64,000 nucleotides of DNA from contig JARDYH010000001.1 of the NCBI GenBank assembly GCA_029215795.1, positions 403,409,154-403,473,153 on the forward strand, in the 5' to 3' direction. Under the pieces are notes generated by a model. That model saw nothing but the letters and a program-made list of their open reading frames with translations. It had not been told where the DNA came from and ran no database searches. Below, one piece after another: positions 30,799 through 42,165 of the stretch. Source of the stretch: Anniella stebbinsi (lineage: Eukaryota; Chordata; Lepidosauria; Squamata; Anniellidae). The translations under genes were made by a program, and so were the position numbers. Every line of letters begins with the position of its first letter. Position 1 is the stretch's first letter.

Positions 30799-32379
30799 TA
30801 GGGGTGTGCACGGACCCCCCGGATCGGATCGGGACCCGGATCGGGACCTCCAATTTTGTCCCGGACCGGTTCGGACAAAATCGGAGGCCCCCCGGACCGG
30901 ATCGAGTCCGATCCCGACCCAAAAATCGTACATTTTTGGATCGGCTGCCATTTTTTTCCCCATAGACTTGCATTGCAATGCAAGTCTATGAGGAAAAAAT
31001 GGCGGTGGGTGGGTAAGGGGGGGCCTAACTCCCTCCCCCCCCCGGGGCCGTCCGCTGTGGACGGCCCCGGCAGGTAAACCCCCTCCCCCGCGCTCCCTAC
31101 CCCCCCTGGGGCCGCCCGCTTCCATCCGCTGGCGCCCGCGGGCGGCAGCGGATAGAAGCGGACGGCTCCGGGGGGGGGTAAGCCCCCTTCCCCGCCACTG
31201 CTTACCTTCTCGGCCCGTCCGGCGCTGGCGGCTACTACCAGCGGGCTCCGCGGCCTACTCTTGAGTAGCGCGCCGGGTGATGACATCACCCGGCGCGCCA
31301 CCCTGGAGCAGGCCGCGGAGCCTGCTGGTAGTAGTAGGCGCCAGCGCCGGACGGGAGCCGCCGGGCCGGGCAGGTAAGGGCCCCCCTCCCCCCTCCCCCC
31401 TCCGCGCGCCCCCTCCTCCCCTCCACGCACCCCCTCCTTACCTTCCCGGCCCGGCGGCTCCCGTCCGGCGCCGGCGCCTACTACTTCCAGCAGGCTCCGC
31501 GGCCTGCTCTAGAGTAGCGCGCCGGGTGATGACATCACCCGGCGCGCCACCCTAGAGCAGGCCGCGGAGCCTGCTGGGAGTAGTAGGCGCCGGCGCCGGA
31601 CGGGAGCCGCCGGGCCGGGCAGGTAAGGGCCCCCCTCCCCCCTCCCCCCTCCGCGCGCCCCCTCCTCCCCTCCATGCACCCCCTCCTTACCTTCCCGGCC
31701 CGGCGGCTCCCGTCCGGCGCCGGCGCCTACTACTTCCAGCAGGCTCCGCGGCCTGCTCTAGAGTAGCGCGCCGGGTGATGACATCACCCGGCGCGCCACC
31801 CTAGAGCAGGCCGCGGAGCCTGCTGGGAGTAGTAGGCGCCGGCGCCAGACGGGAGCCGCCGGGCCGGGCAGGTAAGGGCCCCCCTCCCCCCTCCCCCCTC
31901 CGCGCGCCCCCTCCTCCCCTCCACGCACCCCCTCCTTACCTTCCCGGACCGGTGGCTCCCGGCCGGCGCCGGCGCCTACTACTACCAGCAGGCTCCGCGG
32001 CCTGCTCTAGAGTAGCGCGCCGGGTGATGACATCACCCGGCGCGCCACCCTAGAGCAGGCCGCGAAGCCTGCTAGTAGTAGTAGGCGCCGGCGCCGGACG
32101 GGAGCCACCGGGCCGAGAAGGTAAGTGCCCCCCTCCTCCCCCCCCTGCTGTCCACTTTCATCGGCGGGCGCCCGCTGGCGCCCGCCAATGGAAGCGGCGG
32201 TGGGCGCCAGTGGGCGCCCGCCGATCCGCCGATCCGCCGAACCGGTTCGGAGCTTTTTCGGACCGGTTCGGATTGGATCGGCCGATCCAGCTGCGGGATC
32301 GGAAATCGGATAATTTATCCGATTTCCCACTGGACCGGACTCGGATCGTGGATCGGGTCCGATCCAGTGCACATCCCTA
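30799..32379 (+). mobile_element. hAT-type palindromic-array transposon P, copy 1
   Basis: 1,581 bp. The termini are inverted: left taggggtgtgcacgga, right ending gtgcacatcccta. A perfect 8-bp duplication, tttagaac, flanks both sides (30,791-30,798 and 32,380-32,387) and fits the hAT pattern nTnnnnAn. Order inside: subterminal inverted words around ccggaccggttcgg; a 30-bp perfect palindrome (30,961-30,990); a GC-rich spacer; four palindromic units centred at 31,283, 31,532, 31,781 and 32,030 (period 249); and a right subterminal block with accggttcgg palindromes. There is no transposase. Long Gly/Arg/Pro-rich open frames across it are compositional. Confidence 0.9.
31185..32125. repeat. Tandem palindrome array in copy 1 (4 units of 249 bp)
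   Basis: Each unit is a near-perfect inverted repeat of about 193 bp running from ccttacc to ggtaagg, around the centre gggtgatgacatcaccc. Units are joined by C-rich spacers (ccctcccccctccgcgcgcc). The arms contain caggctccgcggcctgctct and its inverse. The last unit differs (tagtagtagtagg, gccaccgggccgag). Confidence 0.9.
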
Positions 32380-32387
32380 TTTAGAAC

Positions 32388-32879
32388 CCTTCCGGAAACA
32401 GGGCTTTGGAGAGGGAAGGAGAGAGGGTGAAAGAGTCTCAGGATAGCTTGATTCCTAGCCTCTCTGGTCTCCTTCCCTACTCGCCCACTGGAAGGTCCCC
32501 TTTTCCCTTCTCTGAGGTTGGTTTTCTGACCTCAGAAGGAAGCTAGCATGGTTCTTTCCATGCCAGTTGCGAGAAGGTGGGATCAGATCTCCCACTCCCC
32601 CTTCTGAGATCAGAATACTGTCTCAGAGGGGCAAATCCCCAGTATCCTATAGTCCCTCAGTCAATGTCAAGGCAGCATAAAATTTTGCCCTAAGGCTGAG
32701 CATTGATCAGGGATAAAGCCCCTGATATACTCTGCAAGATATACTTGTGATTGGGATCCAAATGCTATATCTTCCCATTAGGATAAGATGAATCAGTCAG
32801 TTTCTGGTCCATTTCACTTTTGTCTGAGTTCACTCCTAATTCCATTCCATCCAGGTTTCTACATTAATCTGTTTTTATT
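32388..32879. other. Non-coding, no recognised repeat
   Basis: No recognised family or gene. Confidence 0.35.
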
Positions 32880-33090
32880 TATTTATTTTAAAAACTGCAC
32901 AAAAATTAGCATTTAAATAGCTATTTAAATACATAGTTTTACGTGTTTTTCTCTCAAACTCCGCATTCCTAAATGCATTTGCATAGGTGTTTTGAGCCGA
33001 AAACTATGTTGCAATGTTTCCAGTGTGCAAATGCTGGCGGATAACTAAGTTTCAACCTGCGCATTAGTCCGGAACATGCAGATCAAGACA
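32880..33090. repeat. AT-rich degenerate repeat (family G)
   Basis: Words such as gcatttaaatagctatttaa and aatgcatttgcataggtg recur in the style of the segments at 5,385 and 36,000. Confidence 0.35.
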
Positions 33091-34308
33091 GCCCATGCCA
33101 GAATTCACAAAAATCAAATTCCTTAAGCCTCCTTAACCGAAATAACATTGGTTTTGCATAATCCAATTCTGTGACTGAAGGTTTCAAATAAATTTGATAC
33201 TCTTTTGGCATGGAAGAAGGCAGGTGGGCAAAGGGTGAGATATCCAAGCTTTTCTCTTTTGCCATCCGGACTAGAACCTTGTTTGGTGCAGAAACGAAAG
33301 CCGAGATTATATAGGGCAGATGCATGTTGCACATGCTCAAGAGTAAGGACTCTTGTATGAGCTCAGAATGGTGACATTGTATCACAATGTTCTGCTCTCA
33401 CATTTGTCAACTTTGCATTGTGTTGATGGTATTTGAGCAACTCCCGATGCTGTGACTCATGAGTTCCACCACCACCACCACAAAATTGGTTCTCAGTTTT
33501 TCCACTTCCAAACAAACCAGAATTTCCCATGATGTTTGAACATGGAGAACTGCACTCTTCATATCCTGCCTTGTACTGAAACCATAGTTTAAGTAAACCA
33601 GGGTTTCCTAGGTTCGGATCTCACAGGGAAATGTTTGTATAAAAGTGGAAGCTCTTGCTCTCCTCAAGGCCATGAAAGAAAAGGAGAGGGGAGGGAGAGT
33701 GTGAGCCCATGCATTATCATGGCTTGTTCGTAGCATGGGAAACCATGAGTTCTTGTTAGGTCTGAACCAGACCAAGGTGTCCAAAATATCAAAAACAAAA
33801 ATATTTTCCTGGTTTTTGATAATGCCAACTCATTTTCACAGTTTGCTGTAGGACTACATCAACTGAACTGGAAATGTTTACTTCCTTTATTGATTTTGTT
33901 GTGTTTACAACTCTACTTATACTGTATTGATGATGTAATTTCTTTTGGGGCACCTCTTGTTACCACTGTGTGGCTTTACCTGTAAGGTCGGTGGCATATA
34001 CGTCTGTTTCGTCCAAATTCATTCATTGCTTTTAACATCATTCTGTACCAACCCCTGAATATTAACCTCAGAGTTGCATCTTTTAGCATGGCAGGTTTGT
34101 TTAACTTCATGGAAATTGGCATATCATTACACTTTCATTTCATATTGCAAAGATTTGCTGCTGCTCCTGTCCAAGTTCAGCGAGCATCACCATCAACCAA
34201 GCGTCATATGGCACTTTAAAGCCATAAAGTTCATTGTGTCACATTCAAGGACTGCAACTCAATTCATCAGATGCTTGAAGTGTTTTCCTAATTGGCATGA
34301 TAAGGACC
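33091..34308. other. Non-coding, no recognised repeat
   Basis: About 1.2 kb without recognised repeats; open frames up to 103 codons show no domain. Confidence 0.4.
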
Positions 34309-34309
34309 C

Positions 34310-34482
34310 TTTGCTAGGTGCTCTCAGGGTGGTTGGCTCTTCTTCTCTGGAGGCATTTAAGCAGAGGTTGGATGGCCATCTGTAAGGGAAGCTGTAGGTT
34401 CCGTGTTGCAAAGATTCCTGCACTGAGCAGGACTGGATGACCTAGAAAGTCCTTTCCAACTAGAATGTTTTGATTCTAGGGA
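34310..34482 (+). mobile_element. CR1 LINE 3' end
   Basis: CR1 wording: gaggcatttaagcagaggtt, actggatgacctagaaagtc and ttccaactagaatgttttga. 5'-truncated. Confidence 0.85.
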
Positions 34483-34588
34483 GACAAGGAAATGAGACCC
34501 AATCAGGTAAAGCCAAGGTAAATAGCTGAATGTACACCTGGCATAGAGAGGATCAAAGGCCATGAAACACGAGATGTACAGTCTATTT

Positions 34589-34708
34589 CAGCCTTCCCTA
34601 ACTGGCTGCCCTCCAGATGTTTTGGACTACAGTTCCCAGCATTCCTAATTGGATCTAATGGGAATTGAACTCCAAAATATCTGGAGGCCACAAGGTTGGG
34701 GAAGGCTG
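34589..34708. mobile_element. hAT-type MITE family H, well preserved
   Basis: 120 bp, cagccttccctaac ... ttggggaaggctg, with the palindromic halves cagatgttttggactacagt and gaattgaactccaaaatatc. The flanks gtctattt (34,581-34,588) and gtctatta (34,709-34,716) agree at 7 of 8 positions. Confidence 0.85.
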
Positions 34709-34716
34709 GTCTATTA

Positions 34717-35020
34717 CATCTCTATGCAGAGAATAAAAATAGCTCTAGTTGTTGTATCAGATGCATTAGGTGAACAAGCAGAAGCAGATTAATGTTACTT
34801 CATTGCTCCACATCCTGGTGGGATGGAGTGAGTTCCAGAAGAGACTGGGTTTCCAATCTCCATGCATGAATGGGTTGGAAGGGGAAGGCAGGTACTTGCT
34901 GTGGTGCTAGCTGGGTTGCCTTGGTGGGTCTCAGAAATGCGCAGGGCCAAACTGCTCTGCTGGATCTTGGATGTTCTGCAGCTTCTGCTACATCAGTTGT
35001 GCCTTTACATGTTCTAAAGT
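34717..35020. other. Non-coding, no recognised repeat
   Basis: No recognised family or gene. Confidence 0.35.
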
Positions 35021-35024
35021 GTAA

Positions 35025-35150
35025 GCAACATAAAAGGAGTCCTGCTGGACCTGACTAATGATCTGTCGTCTAGCCCAGCATCCTGCTTCCAACAGTGGCC
35101 AGCCAGATGTGCCTGGGAATCCCACAAGGAAGCCATGAAAACAATTGTGA
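35025..35150. mobile_element. CR1-type LINE fragment
   Basis: Family phrases tctagcccagcatcctgctt, caacagtggccagccagatg and tgggaatcccacaaggaagc. Confidence 0.55.
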
Positions 35151-35242
35151 TTGCTGGGTGAGTGCCTCACCCAGCACTTACCAGGCACTGCAAATAACTA
35201 TCTTTTGCCCAGCAAATGATGCTACTCTGGCCCCAGGTTTTA

Positions 35243-35492
35243 TGTTCATCTACCTTTATTTTTATTTTATTATTGCATTTATATCCAGCCTTTTTTCCTC
35301 CTCAAGGTAACCAAGGCAGCATACATAACCCTCCTCTCCATTTATCCTCACAACAACAACCCTGTGAGGTAGGTTGGGCTGAGAGTCTGTGACTGGCCCA
35401 AAGTCATCACTTCCATGGCCGAGTGGGGACTAGAACCTGGATCTCCTGACTCCCAGTCCAACACTTTAGCCACTACACCACACCTCAGCTGC
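35243..35492 (-). mobile_element. MIR-like SINE with L2-type tail
   Basis: On the minus strand the tRNA-derived head has tggtgtagtggctaaagtgt and a B box ggttctagtcccc (about 35,426-35,438). The core follows with tacctcacagggttgttgtt and then a tail ggctggatataaatgcaata with AAAT-type DNA, resembling the 3' end of the L2 at 24,197. This architecture (tRNA head, core, L2 tail) is that of MIR/CORE SINEs mobilised by L2. Nearly full length. Confidence 0.85.
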
Positions 35493-35999
35493 AGAAGAAT
35501 TCCATCAGGTCCTACAAGAGGTTATGGGCCATAAGTAGGAAGTGATGGGATTTTACAAGCCTGGTGCTACATTTACCAAAAGCATAGCTTGTGACAGTCC
35601 ATGACACTTTGGATATACACCAACGTAAATGGAGACAAATTCCAAGTCCTCTGTGCCACATTTTTCCCTCAATATGGGATGTATTTGTACTGTGCCACAA
35701 TCTTAAAGTAATACATCTGTGACCTGTGGCATCCTAGGTCATCATTCCTTCCTTTTTGAAAGTCTGGACTGGTTTATAAGGCCCAGGCTGTGGATATTCT
35801 TTTCATTGCAATCCAGCAATTTCCACTTGTCATTGAGAAAAACAGACACTGGCAGATCCTGTAAAGCTCACTCTTAGTTTCTTTCATCATCAAGATGCCT
35901 TTTGGAATACATTATTCCTCAGTCAGGTTCTAGTTAATGATGGGGAAATCTGTCAATTTCCATTTTTCTCATTTTTCCAGTCTTAAATTTGGTTTACCC
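35493..35999. other. Non-coding, no recognised repeat
   Basis: No recognised family or gene. Confidence 0.35.
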
Positions 36000-36335
36000 T
36001 GTCTTTGAGCACTTCCGTTAAAACTTTGCATGAAAATTTACATGCTTTTTATTTTTGCTCATCTCTCTGAATACACACATATTTGCATATGATGTACAGT
36101 TTTTGCGAGCAATTTTCCTAATATAATACATTTTAGTGGTGTTCTAATTAATACATGCATTTTGTGTGTTCTTTTCCCTGACATACACATTTTGTGTGCA
36201 TTTTTTTTAAAAAAAAATTGAGACTTTATTGCAATTCAGAGAAGCATCACTTTGCAAAGGATAATTGTTTCAGTTTGCATATTGGCTCAAAAGTGCGAAA
36301 TTAGATAAGTTCTCATTAAAATATCAACCAAATGT
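36000..36335. repeat. AT-rich degenerate repeat (family G)
   Basis: Recurrent words attttgtgtgcattttttt, acacatttgcatatgatgt-type and aaagtgcgaaattagataag, the last shared with 30,240-30,340. Confidence 0.45.
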
Positions 36336-36402
36336 TCTAGTATTGTTTGGAAGAATGCTGTGAATGTGCAGGTGGCCCATTGCCATGGTAGTAGTGTGAT
36401 GC

Positions 36403-36872
36403 CAACTAAGTCACTAAAAAACAAAAACACACTGAAGTGGATCCACCGATATGAGTCTGGATGTGTTTAACTTCTGTGATGTGCTATATCACAAGATACT
36501 ACAATCATGTCAATGAGTATATGTATACGCATTGAATTTAACAGTGATTTTTATCAATTCCACCCTGGATATTAAACATTCCAGTTCAACAATAATGTTG
36601 TCAAAGTGTTGAATACACAATCTGAATGTTAACACTTTGACAACATTATTGTTGAACTGGAATTGTTAATATCCAGGGTGGAATTGATAAAAAATCACTG
36701 TTAAATTCAATGTGTATACGTATATTCATTTACATGATTGTAGTATCTTGTGATATAGCACATCACAGTAGTTAAACACGTCCAGACTCATATTGGTGGA
36801 TCCACATTGGTGTGTTTTTGTTTTTCAGTGTGAGGACCGCCACTTCGTGTTTTATTGCAACTAAGTCACTAA
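36403..36872. mobile_element. Long hairpin element between 15-bp direct repeats
   Basis: Arms at 36,412-36,610 and 36,631-36,830 are near-perfect inverted copies of each other (about 199 bp each) around a 20-bp loop. Matching pairs include ggatattaaacattccagtt against aactggaattgttaatatcc, and tgtgctatatcacaagatac against gtatcttgtgatatagcaca. The 15-bp word caactaagtcactaa occurs at 36,403-36,417 and again at 36,858-36,872. On the right, about 27 bp (tgaggaccgccacttcgtg...) lie between the arm and the second direct repeat and have no partner on the left. No open frame. It could be a foldback transposon or the product of an inverted duplication. Confidence 0.8.
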
Positions 36873-37510
36873 GGCTGCAATCATGCACATGTTTAGACAG
36901 AAAAAGTCCTACGATTCTCAGCATTTCCCATCCAGCAGAGAGAGAGAGAGAGACCTTTTCACATTGCTCAAGGATCTTCACTCTCTGGCTAGAAGTGGCA
37001 TCCATTTATTCTGCACCAGCCCTGTCCTCTGCTGATTTAAAAGCCGGCGACTGTTCATTTGGTTCAAGATACGCTGGGAAAAACACAATTGTCCTGCACT
37101 ATTTCATCAACAGTGTGAAGTATGCTTCAGCAGCTGCAGGATGTGGAATGGCAAGCCGGGAACAGATCTTTAGCACCCACATGTATGTGTTGGCCTGCAT
37201 GTATGCTAGAGGCAAGATCTATGGAAGGTCTGCTTTTCTGGCTTGGTAGCATTAACACCAGCCAATCTCAGTCCACCCCCAGCTGCGTTTGCCTTCTCTC
37301 TGTAGAAGGAAACAGCCTGGAACCTGGACTGTACCAGGACTTTCTGCAGTTCAACGGAAGGGATGTTTGTGTAAGGCTAGCATCTTGGCCATCAACTAGC
37401 CCTTAGATCCATGTGCAGTTCCTCCTTCTTCCTCTCTTTGGAGGGAAGAACCTTGGACAAGGGCTATGTCATAAACCATGAGGGTCTAGAGGACTCTGTG
37501 AAACGTGCCC
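36873..37510. other. Non-coding, no recognised repeat
   Basis: A short (GA)n run is at about 36,941-36,952. No gene recognised. Confidence 0.35.
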
Positions 37511-37514
37511 CCAG

Positions 37515-37722
37515 GTACCACTATTGTAGGAAGTGGTACTTTCCTCATTCCAGGTCAGATTCTTTGTCCAGTACAGCTTACTCTGACTGGCAACAGATAT
37601 CCTGGGTTTCAGGCAGATGTCTTTCCCATCAGTCCCCTAACTGCTTTTTACTGGAAATGCCCAGAGATACAACATGGGACTTTCTACATTCAGAGCATTG
37701 AACTCTTTGGATGATCACATCT
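37515..37722 (-). mobile_element. tRNA-Ala-derived SINE, old copy
   Basis: Minus strand: family body (ttactctgactggcaacagatatcc region, split here to stay short) and a worn head near 37,660-37,710 with gagcattgaactctttgg corresponding to the A-box end. Confidence 0.55.
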
Positions 37723-37754
37723 TGGATGAGCCTTTTGACCTCCTCCCATTATGT

Positions 37755-37905
37755 ATTGCCCCATAGTCAAAGCTGTCTGGGCGGTTTACAAAAATTAAAA
37801 GATTGAACATTAAAAAGTCAATATACAAAATTTAAAACCATAAAATATAAAACAGCTGATTTTTAAAACATTTTAAACTTTTAAGCCTGGCCACAAAGTG
37901 ACACA
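37755..37905 (-). mobile_element. L2 LINE 3' tail
   Basis: Reads on the minus strand as the L2 end, gtaaaccgcccagacagctt, followed by an AT-rich tail. Very short 5'-truncated copy. Confidence 0.65.
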
Positions 37906-40045
37906 AACAAACAAACTAGGCAGTTTTTAAGTAATTGTCATTACCCATTTTATTCAAACTGCGTGATGATGGTTACCAGCTTCAGGACACACCTGGACAT
38001 GAAATCACAGTTCGAAGTTGGTTCAAAATGCTGACTTGCTCCCTAAACAGATATGCATAGTTCAGACAAAATCAGAAAGGATTGTAAAGTAGAAGCTTCC
38101 TGGTTTGATTATGGCTCAAACAAAGGGGCTGTGTGTGCAGCCAAGAGACTCACTCATACCTTGGCTTGTTAAGAAAACTCCCAGAGTGTGTGCATTTTGG
38201 TTGTATGCTACTTGTAAGAGTCAATCTAGGCTTCAAAAGTGAGGGCGTAAGCAAACATAGATACATCTACCCACCACTTAGCACAGGGTGGGCAAATTTG
38301 GGAGGGTCCAGAGGCAAATTATCCCCTCAGATCCCCTGCAATTCCTGCCACTATGCCATTGGGTTTGGTGACCGTGACATAAAATACACCAGTGGTTTGC
38401 CATCAGATTTCAGCAACAAACCACAGCAGAGTGGTAAAAAGGTAAAATGTAGCTTTTTCTCAAGTTAAATTGGTCTCCTTTTTTTACTGTGCTGTAGTAG
38501 TTTGCTGCTGAAATTTGGTTTGTTTTTTTGGTTTTTTTTGGAACAGGAAACAGCAGGAGCTGCACATGGGGCCACATGGGACATGTTGTCCACCTCTGAC
38601 TTCGGATGGAATCCTATTAATGTTGACACAGGAAAAAGTCCTACAACATGATTGGTTTGTGCATGCTGGGAATTATTGCACTTTTTTCTGTCTAACATGC
38701 ATAGGATTCTGCATAACTTCCAGACCTCCTGAAGAGTGACAATGCAAAGCAATTCTTGTTAACAATTTGTTCACAAGACATCACCCAAGGGCCCCAAAAA
38801 GGAAGGTGAAGGGATGCACCTGGGACTGTGATTGTCCAGGCAGGACAAGGGCCAGGATGCAGGGACAGTCCCTGGTGAATAGGTAGGATGGGAGCATATG
38901 GTTGCAGTCTCCGCCAGTCAGGGGATCCTGCCTCTGGATGGTTTCCATGGTTGGATACCCATGAATGAGCCGTAATGTATAATACAAACAAACTGAGTGA
39001 AGAGCAATACATGGAAGGACAGAGGAAAACGAATCCTGTGTATTGCATGGTCACACCTTGTTAGTCATGGGTACATCCAAGCACAGGGGGGAAAATAATC
39101 ACATCTCTCTAGAAGGATGGGAGGGTGGAATCAAAGACAAGTAATAAACACCTTGAAACGGAGGACACTATGAGCAACATCAGACCTTCCATAAAGAGTG
39201 AACAGAAGGGAAATTGTAGAGAAAGCTGGACACCCTTGTATGAAGACAGAGGGGTCTTTGGGAGAACTGGGAAATTTTCAGAGCATTTGTTCCATGGGGA
39301 CACTATGGAGGCAGGATTGTCCTCCTTCTATGAAAGAGTGACAATCTGAAATAAGATAATGTCCTTAAAAAAACACAAAAGCACTTCTCTGCGTTAAGGC
39401 TGGGATAATTGTGTCCCTCCTTCCCCGTTGGCAGAGGGAAGGCGGAGGCAGGCTTTTCTGATGTGCCCTTGTGTTGAGCCAATGAAAGGCCACATGCCCT
39501 GTCCCTGGTGTGGCAACTCTCCTGCCTTCCCTGTGCCATAGTAGGGGATTAGCTAGACCCCCAGGAAGGGGGCATAGACCATTCTTCTTTTGCCTATGCC
39601 TTATTGCTCCAACGCTCAAGGTTGTGCGTTTTGACTAGTTGGCTTCTCATATCGGTGAAGATCTGGCAGGCTGTGTGGGCACCCAAGCAGATGAATGAGT
39701 TGGCCCATGTGAGCCTCCTAAGGTAGTGGAGGGTGAGGAGTTGGCCACCCTACACTTCACTAGCCACCAGCTCAGGGGGATGTGGGAGGAGGCCGTTCTT
39801 GGGTCCTAGAAGCTTTGCTTGAGCGAACGCTGGAGTGGTGTGGTCTGGGATCCCTCTCCTGCCTTCATGATGGGCAGCCAATGAAAGGCATGTTTCTGAC
39901 AGACGTTAGATCTATTGCCTAGAACCTGGGTGGAAATGTGCACTGGGCTGCAGTTGAGCTGTCTCTATCTCTGCTTGGATGCCTTCATTTGGCCCTAGTT
40001 GTTCTCATTGCAGATCCAACATCATTGCATTCATGAAGTTGTGAC
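37906..40045. other. Non-coding, no recognised repeat
   Basis: 2.1 kb with no recognised repeat. Open frames up to 120 codons on both strands show no domain or codon signature. Confidence 0.4.
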
Positions 40046-40047
40046 CC

Positions 40048-40205
40048 CTAAGCCCAAACTGGAATCCTCAAGTTGTTTTGGACTACCTCTCCCATGCTGG
40101 CTGAGCCTGATGGGATTTGGACTCCAACGGCAGCTGGAGGGCCACAGCTGGTGTTGACAGTACTGAGCTAGATGGACCAACGCTCTGACTCTGCATAAGC
40201 AGGCT
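40048..40205 (+). mobile_element. hAT-type MITE next to a SINE tail
   Basis: 40,048-40,150 holds the family H halves gttttggactacctctccca and gatgggatttggactccaac. 40,157-40,204 holds the family S SINE 3' body (actgagctagatggaccaac, ctgactctgcataagcaggc), so an old SINE may have been interrupted here. Confidence 0.55.
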
Positions 40206-40819
40206 TGCTGTGTTGTTGTTTCTCTTCTCCCTCTGCAAGTGTGGCTCTCATCTCCCTGCCCTTCTTTTCCTTATTCCTTCCACAGACCCCTCTCTCACCC
40301 TTCCTTTTTCTGTCTCCTCTTCTCCTTTGGCAGCTGCAATTATTGCCAGCCCGTCCCCCTTCATCCCCCTAAGCTGCTCATCCCCAGCACCTTCTCCTTG
40401 TCCGACTGTGCACTCTTAATTAACGTCTTCATTTGGGATTTGTTTTAGGTCTCGGGGTGGCTAACAGCAGCTAAATTGTTCCATGTCCTTTCAAGGGCTC
40501 ACATTAAAAATAGATCACATAAATGGACCCAGGAGGAAAGAAACACGCAAAAGTGAGAAGCAACCAGGGAAGTGGGGGGAGGGGTTAAAATAGAGAATAC
40601 AACAACAACAACAACCCTCCCACACACATGGGATGGATAGTTCATCAGAACACCAGGATATACCATGGCAACCTTGAGTTGAATATGAAGAAGGGAGTGT
40701 GCGCTAGGGCGGCCATCACCAGGTAATCGGTTTCGATTCTGGCTTGACGGAGTTCCCTGACATGCCTGAGCTGCAGGTTTTTCCCAAAATCTGGGAACTT
40801 CTTCTGTGGCTTTTTTAAA
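40206..40819. other. Non-coding, possible conserved element (40,400-40,530)
   Basis: The first part is C/T-rich. Around 40,400-40,530 is non-repetitive DNA with ttaattaac and cattaaaaatagatcac words. Conservation is untested. Confidence 0.3.
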
Positions 40820-40925
40820 AAAAAATTGCACAACTAGATGCTTGTACAAATTTCAACTGCAATTTTCGCAACTCTCTATTTGCACAAATTCAAAAAAATA
40901 CGGAAAATCTGTGACCTGACATAAC

Positions 40926-41985
40926 ATTTATTCTTTCAGGTGACACTTTAGAAGGCAAAGGAGTGAGTTGAAACAGAGAGACAGATTAGAAGTTGAAGTT
41001 CTAATTGAGGTCTGTTGAGCTCCTCCTCATCCAACTCCCAGTGATTCCATCTGAGGTGACCCCCATCCCTCCAGTGTCACCCTGGGAGGAGGAAGAGCCT
41101 GGAGACCCCATCCTCCACCACCCCTTGGCTCCAGCTGAGGTGTCCCCATCTTGACCTTGACATCCAGAGTTTGATTGCTGAGAGCAGGATGAAAAGAGCA
41201 GAATAGTCACTCTGCAAGGAAGAGCATGAAGAAGGCTGAAAGATGGAGAATGAGAGAAAACACCTGTAAGCAAACACCAGGGAAAGTAGACTGCAGCATG
41301 GACACTCACTGATAGTTCTGGGTCACACCGTGTAGCATAAATTCACATCTGGTAGCATAGCCACATCTGGTAAAGTGGAGTCATGTCAGGTAGAGCAGAG
41401 TGAAAGCCAGTCAGGGTCATGGCAAGCAAGGCAGGAGCTGCCAGGACCTTGGAGAGCATCCTGCAGGAGGCATTGGCTGGAGTATTCTCCCAAACAGAGA
41501 GCTGTTGTCTCAGCAAAGAGCTGTAGTCAACAGAGGCCTTAAAAAGGCTGGTCTTTCAGTGGGCCCAGCCCTGCTGTATGCTGACTGGCATTCTTGAAGG
41601 GCTGGTGTCTGTTTCTGCTGTCTCATTCTCCTCCACAGCTAAGGGAAAGGAAAAGCTGCAGTCATCCTCAATGGCAGATGGGGAGGGGAGGGGGTTATGC
41701 CTTCAGGCTGGGAAGATATAGATGGAAGTGCCAAAGGCATTCTCTGAAATTGGGGGGAACCTTTGACCTGTCTGAATTTGAGTCCTCCTTGGGGTGATGT
41801 AGAGCATTGGAGTCCGAGGTCATGACAATGTCTTCAGTTAACATGTTAGTCTCAGGGGTGTGGAATGTTCTTCTTGCCATTCCATGCTCTACCTTTCAAA
41901 CACCGTAACCTTTTAGCTGATGCCACCAGATTACACATGAATAAAGATCAGAGCATCTCCAGTGCGCCATCTCTTTATTGCATTT
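40926..41985. other. Non-coding, no recognised repeat
   Basis: About 1 kb with no recognised repeat. The short word ctggtagcatagccacatctggtaa recurs in shortened forms near 41,345-41,375 but not elsewhere. Confidence 0.35.
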
Positions 41986-41989
41986 TTTT

Positions 41990-42165
41990 TCTTATGTTTA
42001 ATATGCCTTAAGAGGTTTACTAGCTTGTTCTGTTTTGTTTTTATTGTCTTGTACTTTTGATAGATGGATTGTTGCTTAAAAAAACTTTACATAAGCTGCT
42101 CTTCGAGAGGCCTCGATTGAGAAGTGGTGCAGAAGTACTATCAATTAATCTGTCAATCAGTCAGT
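41990..42165 (+). mobile_element. LINE (L2-like) 3' tail
   Basis: taagctgctcttcgagaggc and tcgattgagaagtggtgcag resemble the hairpin and tail segment of L2-type 3' ends on the + strand. Weak. Confidence 0.4.

Noticed and set aside
30798..31430. 210- to 230-codon frames across the GC-rich transposons (also 46,499-47,191)
   Set aside because: They run through the palindromes in several frames and are low-complexity Gly/Pro/Arg. No transposase motifs.
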